NCBI GenBank assembly: GCA_934527315.1
Contig: CAKTAK010000019.1
Span: 1-37,235, forward strand
Source of the DNA: HGM13010 sp934527315
GTDB taxonomy: Bacteria; Bacillota; Clostridia; Oscillospirales; Oscillospiraceae
Length of the DNA: 37,235 nucleotides
Reading direction: 5' to 3'
Numbering within the stretch: the first letter of the stretch is position 1; each line of letters opens with the position of its first letter. Below are positions 7,304 to 14,876 of the stretch, piece after piece. A program made the position numbers and the translations under genes. Below the pieces are notes generated by a model. It was not told the DNA's origin, made no database searches, and worked only from the letters and a program-made list of their open reading frames with translations.

Positions 7304-7780
7304 ATGACAAGATCAGCAGCCCGGGAAATCGCAGTACGTCTGTGCTTTTCCGCAGAAATGATGGATAACGGAACTGACAACGCAGCGGACGTTGCCCCCG
7401 TGGATTTTGTGGGTGATTTCTTTGAGCCGGAGCACTATGCAACGTTGGGCAAGGAAGATGCGCTGTATGCAGAGCGTCCCACGGAAGAGCAGATGAATTA
7501 TATCCGGAATCTGGTGTCTCTGGTAACGGAGCATCAGGAAGAATTGGACGGTCATATCAGCCGTCACGCAAAGGGTTGGAGCCTGAACCGCATTTCCAGA
7601 GTCTCTCTGGCGGTGATGCGCTGCGCAATTTGCGAGATTCTGTATCTGGATGATGTGCCTACCGCAACCGCAATCGATGAGGCCGTGGAAATTGCAAAGC
7701 GTTATGAAGAGCCGGAAACGGTCAGCTTTATCAACGGTGTGCTGGGCGGCTTTGTCCGGGAGAACCGGGAGCAGGCATGA
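7304..7780 (+). CDS. nusB: Transcription antitermination factor NusB
   Basis: NusB binds boxA RNA together with S10 (NusE) and promotes rRNA antitermination. The 158-residue sequence begins with the family pattern SAAREIAVRLCFSAE and ends with the conserved ATAIDEAVEIAKRYEEPETVSFINGVLGGFVR. It is somewhat longer than the compact NusB proteins, the extra length being in the loop after the first helix (about residues 20-60). A GGAGG ribosome site precedes the ATG. Its stop overlaps the xseA start by four bases. folD, which lies between nusB and xseA in Bacillus, is absent. Confidence 0.95.
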   Translation: MTRSAAREIAVRLCFSAEMMDNGTDNAADVAPVDFVGDFFEPEHYATLGKEDALYAERPTEEQMNYIRNLVSLVTEHQEELDGHISRHAKGWSLNRISRVSLAVMRCAICEILYLDDVPTATAIDEAVEIAKRYEEPETVSFINGVLGGFVRENREQA

Positions 7781-8991
7781 CAGCCATGCAAACCTTTACG
7801 GTCAGTGAACTCAATACAAGAATTGCCGGACTTTTGGACGCTGACCCCGTCCTGAGTTCGGTCTGCGTCCGGGGGGAGTTATCGAATTACAAGATATATC
7901 CCTCCGGTCATCATTATTTCACCCTGAAAGATGCAGCCAGCACCATCAGCTGCGTGATGTTCAAATCCAGTGCCTCTCGTCTGCGATTCCGTCCGGAAAG
8001 CGGCATGAGTGTTCTGGCGGCGGGCCGGGTGCAGGTGTATCAGCGGGACGGAAAGTACCAATTGTACTGCTCTCAGCTGATTCCGGAGGGCGTCGGCGAT
8101 TTGCAGGTGGCCTTTGAACAGTTGAAGGCCAAACTGGGCGGCGAGGGCCTGTTTGACCCGGACCACAAAAAGCCGCTGCCGGAGGTGCCGGAGCGCATTG
8201 CGGTGGTTACTTCATCTGCCGGAGCTGCGGTGCATGATATCATTCGGATTCTGCGCCGTCGCTGGCCGATGGCCAAGGTTCTGCTGCTGCCGGTACGGGT
8301 GCAGGGCGCGGAGGCACCGGCAGAAATTGTAGGCGCCATTCGATACTGCAATACCCACAAGCTGGCGGACGTGATGATTGTCGGTCGGGGCGGCGGCTCC
8401 ATAGAGGATTTGTGGGCATTTAACGATGAACGGGTTGCCCGGGCAATCTATGCCTCAAAAATCCCGGTGATTTCCGCGGTGGGGCATGAGCCGGACGTCA
8501 CCATTTCCGACTATGTGGCCGATGCCCGGGCGTCTACGCCCTCCAACGCGGCGGAAATTGCCGTGCCGGACCGTCTGGAAGAACGAGACCGACTGATGGG
8601 AGCGCAGATTCGTCTGGCGCAGACCATGCAGCAGAAGTTGAATCGTCAGCGGGCCCATTTGGAGGATTTATCCGCTCGCCGGGTGCTTTCGGTGCCCACG
8701 GCATATATCGACACCAAACGTATGGAATTGGACCATGAGCGGGACCGTCTGATTGCAGTGTCGGAGAAGGTTCTCTCCGCAAAGCACCGTGAGTTTGCAA
8801 CCTATGCGGCAAAATTAGATACGCTCAGCCCCTTGAAAGTTTTGGCCCGGGGATATTCCGTGGTCCAGAATCAGGCAGGGCAAACGGTGCTTTCCGCGGA
8901 AGAGGTTTCCGTGGGAGAAACCGTCAAAATTCAACTCAATCGCGGCCGATTGACGTGCTGCGTGGAAGAGAAGGTGGAGGAACATGGCTAA
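7777..8991 (+). CDS. xseA: Exodeoxyribonuclease VII large subunit
   Basis: XseA is the catalytic subunit of exonuclease VII, which degrades single-stranded DNA to oligonucleotides. The 404-residue protein has the N-terminal OB fold (FTVSELNTRIAGLL, RGELSNYKIYPSGHHYFTLKD), the central nuclease region (VTSSAGAAVHDIIRILRRRWP, VGRGGGSIEDLWAFNDE, SAVGHEPDVTISDYVADARASTPSNAAE) and a long coiled-coil arm that binds XseB, ending in LARGYSVV. All conserved blocks are present. It overlaps nusB by four bases at its start and xseB by eight at its end. Confidence 0.96.
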   Translation: MTAMQTFTVSELNTRIAGLLDADPVLSSVCVRGELSNYKIYPSGHHYFTLKDAASTISCVMFKSSASRLRFRPESGMSVLAAGRVQVYQRDGKYQLYCSQLIPEGVGDLQVAFEQLKAKLGGEGLFDPDHKKPLPEVPERIAVVTSSAGAAVHDIIRILRRRWPMAKVLLLPVRVQGAEAPAEIVGAIRYCNTHKLADVMIVGRGGGSIEDLWAFNDERVARAIYASKIPVISAVGHEPDVTISDYVADARASTPSNAAEIAVPDRLEERDRLMGAQIRLAQTMQQKLNRQRAHLEDLSARRVLSVPTAYIDTKRMELDHERDRLIAVSEKVLSAKHREFATYAAKLDTLSPLKVLARGYSVVQNQAGQTVLSAEEVSVGETVKIQLNRGRLTCCVEEKVEEHG

Positions 8992-9217
8992 AAAAATGAC
9001 CTATGAGCAGTCCATTCAGCGTTTGGATGAGATTGTGCGGAGTATGGAACAGGGCGACGCAACGTTGAGCGAATCGCTGAAACTGTTTGAGGAAGGCGCA
9101 GCGCTCATCGCTTCCTGCACGAAAATGTTGGACGAGGCGGAGCAAAAGGTTGTAAAGCTGAAAAAAGGCATGGACGGCGAGCCCATTGAAGAACCGTTTG
9201 AGGATGTGGAAGTATGA
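8984..9217 (+). CDS. xseB: Exodeoxyribonuclease VII small subunit
   Basis: The 77-residue protein has the whole XseB pattern: MTYEQSIQRLDEIVRSMEQGDATLSESLKLFEEGAAL, a two-helix hairpin that packs on the XseA coiled-coil. The start overlaps the end of xseA and the stop overlaps the ispA start (ATGA), so three genes are translationally coupled. The GGTGGAGG ribosome site lies inside xseA. Confidence 0.96.
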   Translation: MAKKMTYEQSIQRLDEIVRSMEQGDATLSESLKLFEEGAALIASCTKMLDEAEQKVVKLKKGMDGEPIEEPFEDVEV

Positions 9218-10089
9218 CAGTTTCTGAAAGAATGCAGGACTATAAACAGCAGGTGGAGGCCTATTTGGACGGCGCATTTGTGCAGCCCGATGCCCCCTAT
9301 GAAACGCTGCTGAAGGCCATGCGGTATAGTCTGCTTGCCGGCGGCAAGCGGCTGCGCCCGGCATTGGTACTGGAATTTTGCCGGGTGTGCGACGGTGATG
9401 TAACCGCGGCAATGCCCGTTGCCTGCGGTGTGGAAATGCTGCATACCTATTCTTTGATTCATGATGATTTGCCCTGCATGGACAATGACGAGCTCCGCCG
9501 GGGCAAGCCCACCAATCATGTGGTGTTCGGCGAATTTACCGCCACATTGGCGGGAGACGCGCTGCAAGCGGAGGCATTTGCCTCTGTGCTGTCGGCAAAA
9601 TTGCCGGACAAAGCCTTGGCGCGCTGCGCCCGGGCATTGGCGGAGGCTGCGGGAGCCAACGGCATTTGCGGCGGTCAGCAGTTGGATATGGACGGTGAGG
9701 GCAAGGCGCTGACGGAACAGCAGCTGATGGAAATTCATGCCCGGAAAACCGCTGCGCTGATTCGCGGAGCTTGCTTGATGGGCGTTTACGCCGCCGATGG
9801 AACTGTCGAGCAGGAGCAGGCGGCAATCGAATATGCCAATGCATTGGGCCTGGCATTCCAGATTCGCGACGATATGCTGGACGTACTGAGCACCGCGGAG
9901 GAGTTGGGCAAAACCATCGGCTCCGATGCGGAAGAGGGCAAGACAACGTTTATGACCCTGTACGGTGCGGAAGAATGTGAGCGCCGGGTATTGGCATTGA
10001 CGGAGCAGGCAAAACAAGCGGTATCTGTCTTTGAAGATTCCGAATTTTTGGCGGCGCTGGCGGATAGTATGGCGGTTCGCCGGAACTGA
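9214..10089 (+). CDS. ispA: Farnesyl diphosphate synthase (polyprenyl synthetase)
   Basis: This 291-residue enzyme condenses dimethylallyl and isopentenyl diphosphates to C15 farnesyl diphosphate, the substrate for UppS. The first aspartate-rich motif is HDDLPCMDND (D84, D85, D90) and the second is FQIRDDMLD; GGKRLRP is the conserved basic motif. The two-residue insertion in the first motif (DDxxxxD) and short length fit bacterial FPP/GGPP synthases; chain length cannot be fixed by eye. Its place after xseAB is classical, but dxs, which usually follows, is absent. rarA begins 13 bases later. Confidence 0.94.
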   Translation: MTVSERMQDYKQQVEAYLDGAFVQPDAPYETLLKAMRYSLLAGGKRLRPALVLEFCRVCDGDVTAAMPVACGVEMLHTYSLIHDDLPCMDNDELRRGKPTNHVVFGEFTATLAGDALQAEAFASVLSAKLPDKALARCARALAEAAGANGICGGQQLDMDGEGKALTEQQLMEIHARKTAALIRGACLMGVYAADGTVEQEQAAIEYANALGLAFQIRDDMLDVLSTAEELGKTIGSDAEEGKTTFMTLYGAEECERRVLALTEQAKQAVSVFEDSEFLAALADSMAVRRN

Positions 10090-10102
10090 TTGCAGGGAGT
10101 GA

Positions 10103-11374
10103 ATGCCGATGTACAGACCATTAGCCGATGAACTGCGGCCGAAAACACTGGACGATGTGGTGGGGCAGCGGCACATTCTGGGTCCGGACGGATTGCTCCG
10201 CCGAATCGTAGATTCCGGTCAGATTCCCAACATGGTTTTTTACGGTCCCTCCGGAACGGGAAAGACCACCGTAGCCAGTATCATTGCGGCGCAGACCAAC
10301 CGCACTTTGCGGAAACTGAACGCCACCACGGCGGGAATTTCCGATATTCGCCAGATTATCAGCGAGTTGGATACCATGCTCACCCCCGGCGGGGTGCTGC
10401 TGTATCTGGACGAGATTCAGTATTTCAATAAAAAACAGCAGCAATCCCTGCTGGAATTCATAGAAGACGGACGGATTACGCTGATTGCGTCTACCACCGA
10501 GAACCCCTATTTTTACGTTTATAATGCATTGCTCAGCCGGAGTACCGTGTTTGAATTCAAGCAGGTGCCGGCGAAAGAAATCGAACGGGCGGTTACCCGG
10601 GCGGTGGGCATTATGGAGCAGCGCAGCGAACTGCCGGTGACGGTGGAGGAGGGCGTTGTGCCGACCATAGCCATGAGCTGCGGCGGAGATGTGCGGAAAT
10701 CCATGAATGCGGTGGAATTGCTGTTTTCCTCCGCTCGGCGGAAAGATGGAAAACTGCTGCTGACCGTGGAAGATGCCAAAGCGGTGGCGCAGAAGAGTGC
10801 CATGCGCTATGACAAAGAGGGCGATGACCATTATGACATTCTATCGGCGCTGATGAAGTCTCTTCGTGGCTCGGACCCGGACGCGGCATTGCATTATCTT
10901 GGCCGATTGTTGGAGGCAGGGGATTTGCCCGCTGCTTGCCGGAGAATTCTGTGCTCGGTCTGTGAAGATGTGGGTCTGGCATATCCCCAAGCAATTCCCA
11001 TTGTGAAAGCCTGCGTGGATTCCGCTTTGATGCTGGGTTTGCCGGAGGCGCGGCTGCCCTTGGCAGATGCGGTGCTGCTGATTGCCACGGCGCCGAAATC
11101 CAATTCCGGTGTGATGGGCATTGATGACGCCTTGGTGGATATTCGTGCCGGGAAAACCGGTCCGATTCCCAGACAGCTGCAAAATGTCCATGCCGACGGC
11201 ACCGGATTTGAACGGGAGCAAGGGTATCTGTACCCGCATAATTTCCCGGGGCATTGGGTGCAGCAGCAGTATTTGCCGGACGAATTGAAATCCGCCCATT
11301 ACTATCAGCCCGGTCCCAATAAAACGGAGCAGGCGGCGGCAGCCTACTGGAAGAAAGTCAAAGGAGAGGATTAA
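10103..11374 (+). CDS. rarA: Replication-associated recombination protein RarA (MgsA)
   Basis: RarA is a AAA+ ATPase related to clamp loaders that acts at stalled replication forks. The 423-residue protein has PLADELRPKTLDDVVGQ at the N-terminus, Walker A GPSGTGKTT (about residues 48-56), Walker B YLDEIQYF (D102, E103), sensor 1 STTENPYF, and the C-terminal tetramerisation part with PKSNS and the near-terminal NFPGHWVQQQYLPDELK. Two starts are possible: ATG 10103 and ATG 10109; the AGGGAG site at 10094-10099 is better spaced for 10109, which would remove two residues. It shares the operon with ispA and DUF951. Confidence 0.95.
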   Translation: MPMYRPLADELRPKTLDDVVGQRHILGPDGLLRRIVDSGQIPNMVFYGPSGTGKTTVASIIAAQTNRTLRKLNATTAGISDIRQIISELDTMLTPGGVLLYLDEIQYFNKKQQQSLLEFIEDGRITLIASTTENPYFYVYNALLSRSTVFEFKQVPAKEIERAVTRAVGIMEQRSELPVTVEEGVVPTIAMSCGGDVRKSMNAVELLFSSARRKDGKLLLTVEDAKAVAQKSAMRYDKEGDDHYDILSALMKSLRGSDPDAALHYLGRLLEAGDLPAACRRILCSVCEDVGLAYPQAIPIVKACVDSALMLGLPEARLPLADAVLLIATAPKSNSGVMGIDDALVDIRAGKTGPIPRQLQNVHADGTGFEREQGYLYPHNFPGHWVQQQYLPDELKSAHYYQPGPNKTEQAAAAYWKKVKGED

Positions 11375-11375
11375 A

Positions 11376-11558
11376 ATGCCCATGGATATTCAGGTTGGCG
11401 ATGTGCTGACCATGAAAAAAGCCCACCCCTGCGGCAGCAGCCAATGGACGGTTCTGCGCATCGGTGCAGATTTTAAGCTCCGCTGCAACGGCTGCGGTCA
11501 TGAGGTCATGGGTCCCCGCAGCAAATTCGAAAAGAATATCAAGCAGGTGGAACGGTAA
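11376..11558 (+). CDS. DUF951 small zinc-ribbon-like protein
   Basis: The 60-residue protein matches DUF951: an N-terminal MDIQVGDVLTMKKAHPCGS beta segment and a paired-cysteine loop, LRCNGCGHEVMGPRSKFEKNIK. Together with the earlier HPCG cysteine this suggests metal binding or a small beta-barrel. Its function is unknown; the Bacillus relative is YyzM. It begins two bases after the rarA stop with GGAGG inside the end of rarA, and a terminator follows. Confidence 0.9.
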   Translation: MPMDIQVGDVLTMKKAHPCGSSQWTVLRIGADFKLRCNGCGHEVMGPRSKFEKNIKQVER

Positions 11559-11573
11559 AACACCATACATCAG

Positions 11574-11620
11574 AAACAGACAGATTCTGCGGGATTCAAG
11601 CGCGGGGTGTGTCTGTTTTT
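11574..11620 (+). terminator. Terminator of the asp23-DUF951 operon
   Basis: A 9-bp stem (11574-11582 with 11610-11618) with a 27-base GC-rich loop ends in five T, 15 bases after the DUF951 stop. Confidence 0.7.
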
Positions 11621-11644
11621 CTTGTCAAAAAGCAGCCTTAATTG

Positions 11645-11687
11645 TCAAAAAAACGCAAGGCAGCTGTCGAAACAACCGCCTTGCGTT
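11645..11687 (-). terminator. Terminator of the SLH/CAP gene
   Basis: A perfect 10-bp stem (11652-11661 with 11678-11687) is followed on the minus strand by seven T. It faces the plus-strand terminator just upstream, so the two convergent operons are insulated. Confidence 0.8.
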
Positions 11688-11742
11688 GGATTTTGTATCA
11701 TTCTTTTTCCGGTAATCTCAAAGGAACCGTCCCCGTGATTAC

Positions 11743-12987
11743 TTATCTCACGAAGTAATTGTTGGATGCAAACTCCTTAACATCTGCGAACCCGTTAGGT
11801 CCCCAAATAGTCATTACCCATACGCTACCGCAAGACGCCACGCATGTGGTATATTCCTGATATCCTGCGCCGAGCATTGTTGACGCATGTCCACTGGAGT
11901 TCTCCCATGCTTTAATAACGTACTCTGCTACACTAGCACCTCTATACAAATTCTCACCAGAAATAATATAGGACCCATCAGGGCGTTCATGCTCAAAATA
12001 AGAACATGCCTCTTTCGCGCGAAGAAGAGTATACTCTTCCTGCTCGTCGGTCGTCACCCAATGCATGGTTGTATCCCAAGGTTTGTAATCTTTATTTGCC
12101 TCAATTTGGTCAGGGTGTTTCGCAAGGAATGCATTGACGTAAGGAATCACATCATACTGAAGTTTTGCCCCGGAAATATCCACGTTTGCATTCGTGTAGA
12201 ACCCGTTGGCATTGGGAGTAGACGTATCTCCGGTTGTCGGATAGTTGTTGCTCTTTCCTACGTCGCAAAGGCTATTTACGTAGGCTGCATTTGTTGTTCC
12301 GTCAGCATTCAGACCTTTGGTATCCCGCGTAGGAACCACCACCTCCGGCAATGAATCTCCTTGGACATTTTCTATATAGCGAGTTAAGATCACCGCCATC
12401 TGTGCTCTGGTTGCAGTTCCTTGCGGACTCAGCGTTGTGTTACTGGTGCCGCTCACCACGGAATTTGAGATAGCCCAAGAAAAGGCATTGACTGCGTAGT
12501 CTGCCACTTGATCCTTGTCGCTGAACCGATCCAGTGCAGAGGTGCCCGTGGCTGGTCTGCCGGCTGTGTTGTACAGAATCGTGACCATTTGTTCTCGGGT
12601 CAGATTATCGTATGGACCAAATTTTCCATTTGAATAACCGCTGATGATTCCCTTCTCTCCTGCCCAAACAATGGCTGTTGCGCTCAATCCATCATGAGGC
12701 ATATCGGGGAAATAATCCAAGCGTACAGTGGCGGGGCGCTCTCCACAGTAGTTGTACAGACTCTTCACAATCTGAACACGGGTGAGGGGGTCATTCTTGC
12801 CAAAATAATTTCCTCTGAACCCGTCCATCAGACCTGCTTTCGTCACTTTCATCACCTGCGTATAGCACCACGCGTCTTTTGTCGGGGAAACGTCGGTGAA
12901 CTGCTGAATTGCAAATGCCGGAACTGCCAGCGTAACCGTCAGCACCGCCGCAGCCGTTGCGGCTATCAATCGTTTATGGATTTTCAT
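11743..12987 (-). CDS. Secreted protein with three SLH domains and a CAP domain
   Basis: The 414-residue product has a signal peptide (cut probably after AFA at residue 26), three S-layer homology repeats (about 29-80, 93-142, 153-205; each ends with an LTR-EQMV-ILYN type block) and a C-terminal CAP/SCP domain (about 260-395). The CAP hallmarks are visible: H333 in EHERPDG, E345 in GENLYRG, and the W-ENSSGH helix with H367 followed by ML. SLH repeats usually anchor proteins to pyruvylated secondary wall polymer; CAP proteins are extracellular with varied roles, and here the activity is unknown. It is the only clearly accessory-looking gene in this core region and has its own promoter and terminator. 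Confidence 0.9.
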   Translation of the reverse strand: MKIHKRLIAATAAAVLTVTLAVPAFAIQQFTDVSPTKDAWCYTQVMKVTKAGLMDGFRGNYFGKNDPLTRVQIVKSLYNYCGERPATVRLDYFPDMPHDGLSATAIVWAGEKGIISGYSNGKFGPYDNLTREQMVTILYNTAGRPATGTSALDRFSDKDQVADYAVNAFSWAISNSVVSGTSNTTLSPQGTATRAQMAVILTRYIENVQGDSLPEVVVPTRDTKGLNADGTTNAAYVNSLCDVGKSNNYPTTGDTSTPNANGFYTNANVDISGAKLQYDVIPYVNAFLAKHPDQIEANKDYKPWDTTMHWVTTDEQEEYTLLRAKEACSYFEHERPDGSYIISGENLYRGASVAEYVIKAWENSSGHASTMLGAGYQEYTTCVASCGSVWVMTIWGPNGFADVKEFASNNYFVR

Positions 12988-13028
12988 AGTTTTTTATTCA
13001 CTCCCTAAATGGTTTGCTTTTTAAGACT

Positions 13029-13057
13029 ATTTTACACGTTGTTTCAGCCATTTTCAA
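13029..13057 (-). promoter_or_regulatory. Promoter of the SLH/CAP gene
   Basis: On the minus strand TTGAAA (13057-13052) and TAAAAT (13034-13029) are 17 bases apart. The promoter begins five bases past the ABC-F terminator. An AGGGAG site about 13 bases from the ATG is the likely, rather distant, ribosome site. Confidence 0.6.
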
Positions 13058-13061
13058 TATA

Positions 13062-13098
13062 AAATCAGACACCCACAAAAAATGCGGGTGTCTGATTT
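13062..13098 (-). terminator. Terminator of the ABC-F gene
   Basis: A perfect 13-bp stem (13062-13074 with 13086-13098) is followed on the minus strand by a T-rich tract. It begins 15 bases past the ABC-F stop codon. Confidence 0.85.
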
Positions 13099-13112
13099 CG
13101 TATGGATAATGT

Positions 13113-14717
13113 TTACTCGCCCTTTTCCATTTCGGAAACGTGCATGTAATCATCGTAAGAGCAAATGCGGTCGATGATGGTACCGTCATCCTGAATGTCA
13201 ATGATGCGGTTTGCAACGGTCTGAGTCAGCTGATGGTCATGAGAGGAGAAGATGATGTTGTAGGGGAAAGCGGTCATGCCGTTGTTCAGTGCGGCAATGC
13301 TTTCCAAGTCCAGATGGTTGGTGGGCTGGTCGAACAGCAGCACGTTGGCGCCGGACAGCATCATTTTGGAGAGCATGCAGCGAACCTTTTCGCCGCCGGA
13401 GAGCACCTTGACCTGCTTGTAAACATCATCGCCGGAGAACAGCATACGGCCCAAGAAGGTACGCAGGTAGCTTTCCCGCTTGTCTTCGGAGAACTGACGC
13501 ATCCAGTCAATCAAGTCGTAGTCGCAGTTTTCAAAATACTCATTGTTATCCTTGGGGCAGTAGGTCTGGGTTGTGGAAACGCCCCACTTAATGCTGCCGG
13601 AATCCGGCTCTTCCTCGCCCATGAGGATTTTGAACAGCATGGTCACAGCCAGCTCGTTTCTGCCGATAATGGCAATTTTATCTTCCTTGTTCATGATAAA
13701 GCTGACGTTGTCCAGCAGCTTTACGCCGTCCACGGTTTTGGAGATTTCCGTCACGAACAGACGGTCCTTACCGGGCTCCCGCTGTGCCTGGAATCCCACC
13801 CAGGGATACCGGCGGGAGGAGGCGGGCATTTCTTCCACAGTCAGCTTGTCCAACAGTTTCCGGCGGCTGGTTGCCTGGCGGGATTTGGACTTGTTGGCGG
13901 AGAACCGCTGAATAAAGGTCTGCAGCTCTTGAATCTTCTGCTCGGCCTTTTTGTTCTGGTCTTTCATCAGTTTCTGCATCAGCTGGCTGGATTCATACCA
14001 GAAGTCATAGTTGCCCACGTACATTTTAATCTTGCCGTAGTCAATATCCACAATATGGGTACATACGTTGTTCAGGAAGTAACGGTCATGGCTGACCACC
14101 AGAACGGTACCCTCGTAATCCATCAGGAAGTCTTCCAACCAGACAACGGAATTCAGGTCCAAGTTGTTGGTAGGCTCGTCCAGCAGGATAATGTCCGGGT
14201 TGCCGAACAATGCCTGTGCCAGCAGAACCTTGAACTTCAGACGGGGGTCCATATCCGCCATCATGGTCTGATGCATATCCGGGGAGATACCCAGACCCTG
14301 CAGCAGTCTGCTTGCATCGGATTCAGCCTCCCAGCCGCCCAACTCGGCAAACTCTTCTTCCAACTCGGCTGCCCGCAGACCGTCCTCATCGGAGAAGTCC
14401 TCTTTCATGTAGATTGCGTCCTTTTCCTTACCGCAATCGTACAGACGCTGATTGCCCATAATCACGGTGTCCATGACGGTGTAGTCATCGTACATGAACT
14501 GGTTCTGTTTCAGAACGGACATCCGGGCTTTCGGAGCAATGGACACATGACCGGAGGTGGGTTCCAGCTCTCCGGACAGAATTTTAATAAAGGTTGATTT
14601 ACCGGCACCGTTTGCGCCGATGATGCCGTAGCAGTTTCCGGCCGTGAATTGCAGGTCTACCTTGGAAAACAGAACGGAGCCGCCGAATTGCATGGTCAGA
14701 TTTTCTACTGTAATCAT
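13113..14717 (-). CDS. ABC-F family ATPase, YkpA/YbiT type
   Basis: The 534-residue soluble protein has two ABC domains joined by a charged linker (about residues 240-300) and no membrane segment, so it is an ABC-F translation factor, not a transporter. Domain 1 has Walker A GANGAGKST, the LLLDEPTNNLD Walker B and the SHDRYFL switch. Domain 2 has IIGRNELAVTMLF where a P-loop should be, with no GK[ST], and FDQPTNHLD where Walker B normally has DE, though the signature LSGGEKVRC is intact. A degenerate second P-loop is, from memory, typical of Bacillus YkpA. An AGGAGG site precedes the ATG. Its exact ribosomal role is unknown; no reason to call it a resistance factor. Confidence 0.92.
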   Translation of the reverse strand: MITVENLTMQFGGSVLFSKVDLQFTAGNCYGIIGANGAGKSTFIKILSGELEPTSGHVSIAPKARMSVLKQNQFMYDDYTVMDTVIMGNQRLYDCGKEKDAIYMKEDFSDEDGLRAAELEEEFAELGGWEAESDASRLLQGLGISPDMHQTMMADMDPRLKFKVLLAQALFGNPDIILLDEPTNNLDLNSVVWLEDFLMDYEGTVLVVSHDRYFLNNVCTHIVDIDYGKIKMYVGNYDFWYESSQLMQKLMKDQNKKAEQKIQELQTFIQRFSANKSKSRQATSRRKLLDKLTVEEMPASSRRYPWVGFQAQREPGKDRLFVTEISKTVDGVKLLDNVSFIMNKEDKIAIIGRNELAVTMLFKILMGEEEPDSGSIKWGVSTTQTYCPKDNNEYFENCDYDLIDWMRQFSEDKRESYLRTFLGRMLFSGDDVYKQVKVLSGGEKVRCMLSKMMLSGANVLLFDQPTNHLDLESIAALNNGMTAFPYNIIFSSHDHQLTQTVANRIIDIQDDGTIIDRICSYDDYMHVSEMEKGE

Positions 14718-14765
14718 TTCATTCCTCCTGAATGGAAATAGTCAAAATTCACAATTTAATATTAT

Positions 14766-14794
14766 ATCATAGAAATTCCCGTTACGATAGTCAA
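14766..14794 (-). promoter_or_regulatory. Promoter of the ABC-F gene
   Basis: On the minus strand TTGACT (14794-14789) and TATGAT (14771-14766) are exactly 17 bases apart, followed by a leader of about 40 bases with an AGGAGG ribosome site. Confidence 0.75.
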
Positions 14795-14813
14795 AAAAAC
14801 AAAAATAATCCAT

Positions 14814-14851
14814 AAAAATTGGGCAGGAAAACCGTGGTTTTCTTGCCCAAT
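14814..14851 (-). terminator. Terminator of the FMN oxidase gene
   Basis: A 16-bp stem with one G-T wobble (14818-14833 with 14836-14851) and a very short loop is followed on the minus strand by a T run. It starts 25 bases after the stop codon. Confidence 0.85.
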
Positions 14852-14876
14852 CGCGGGATTTTCGATGTTTCCGAGA

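Noticed and set aside
7879..11202. Several 70-240 codon minus-strand frames under xseA to rarA
   Set aside because: All are shadows of coupled, conserved plus-strand genes; none has a ribosome site and start consistent with a gene.
11574..11687. The two neighbouring hairpins as a CRISPR or repeat array
   Set aside because: They differ in sequence, and each has a T run in the direction of a converging operon, so they are ordinary terminators.
13140..14597. A 485-codon plus-strand open frame
   Set aside because: It is the mirror of the ABC-F gene and has no recognisable domain.
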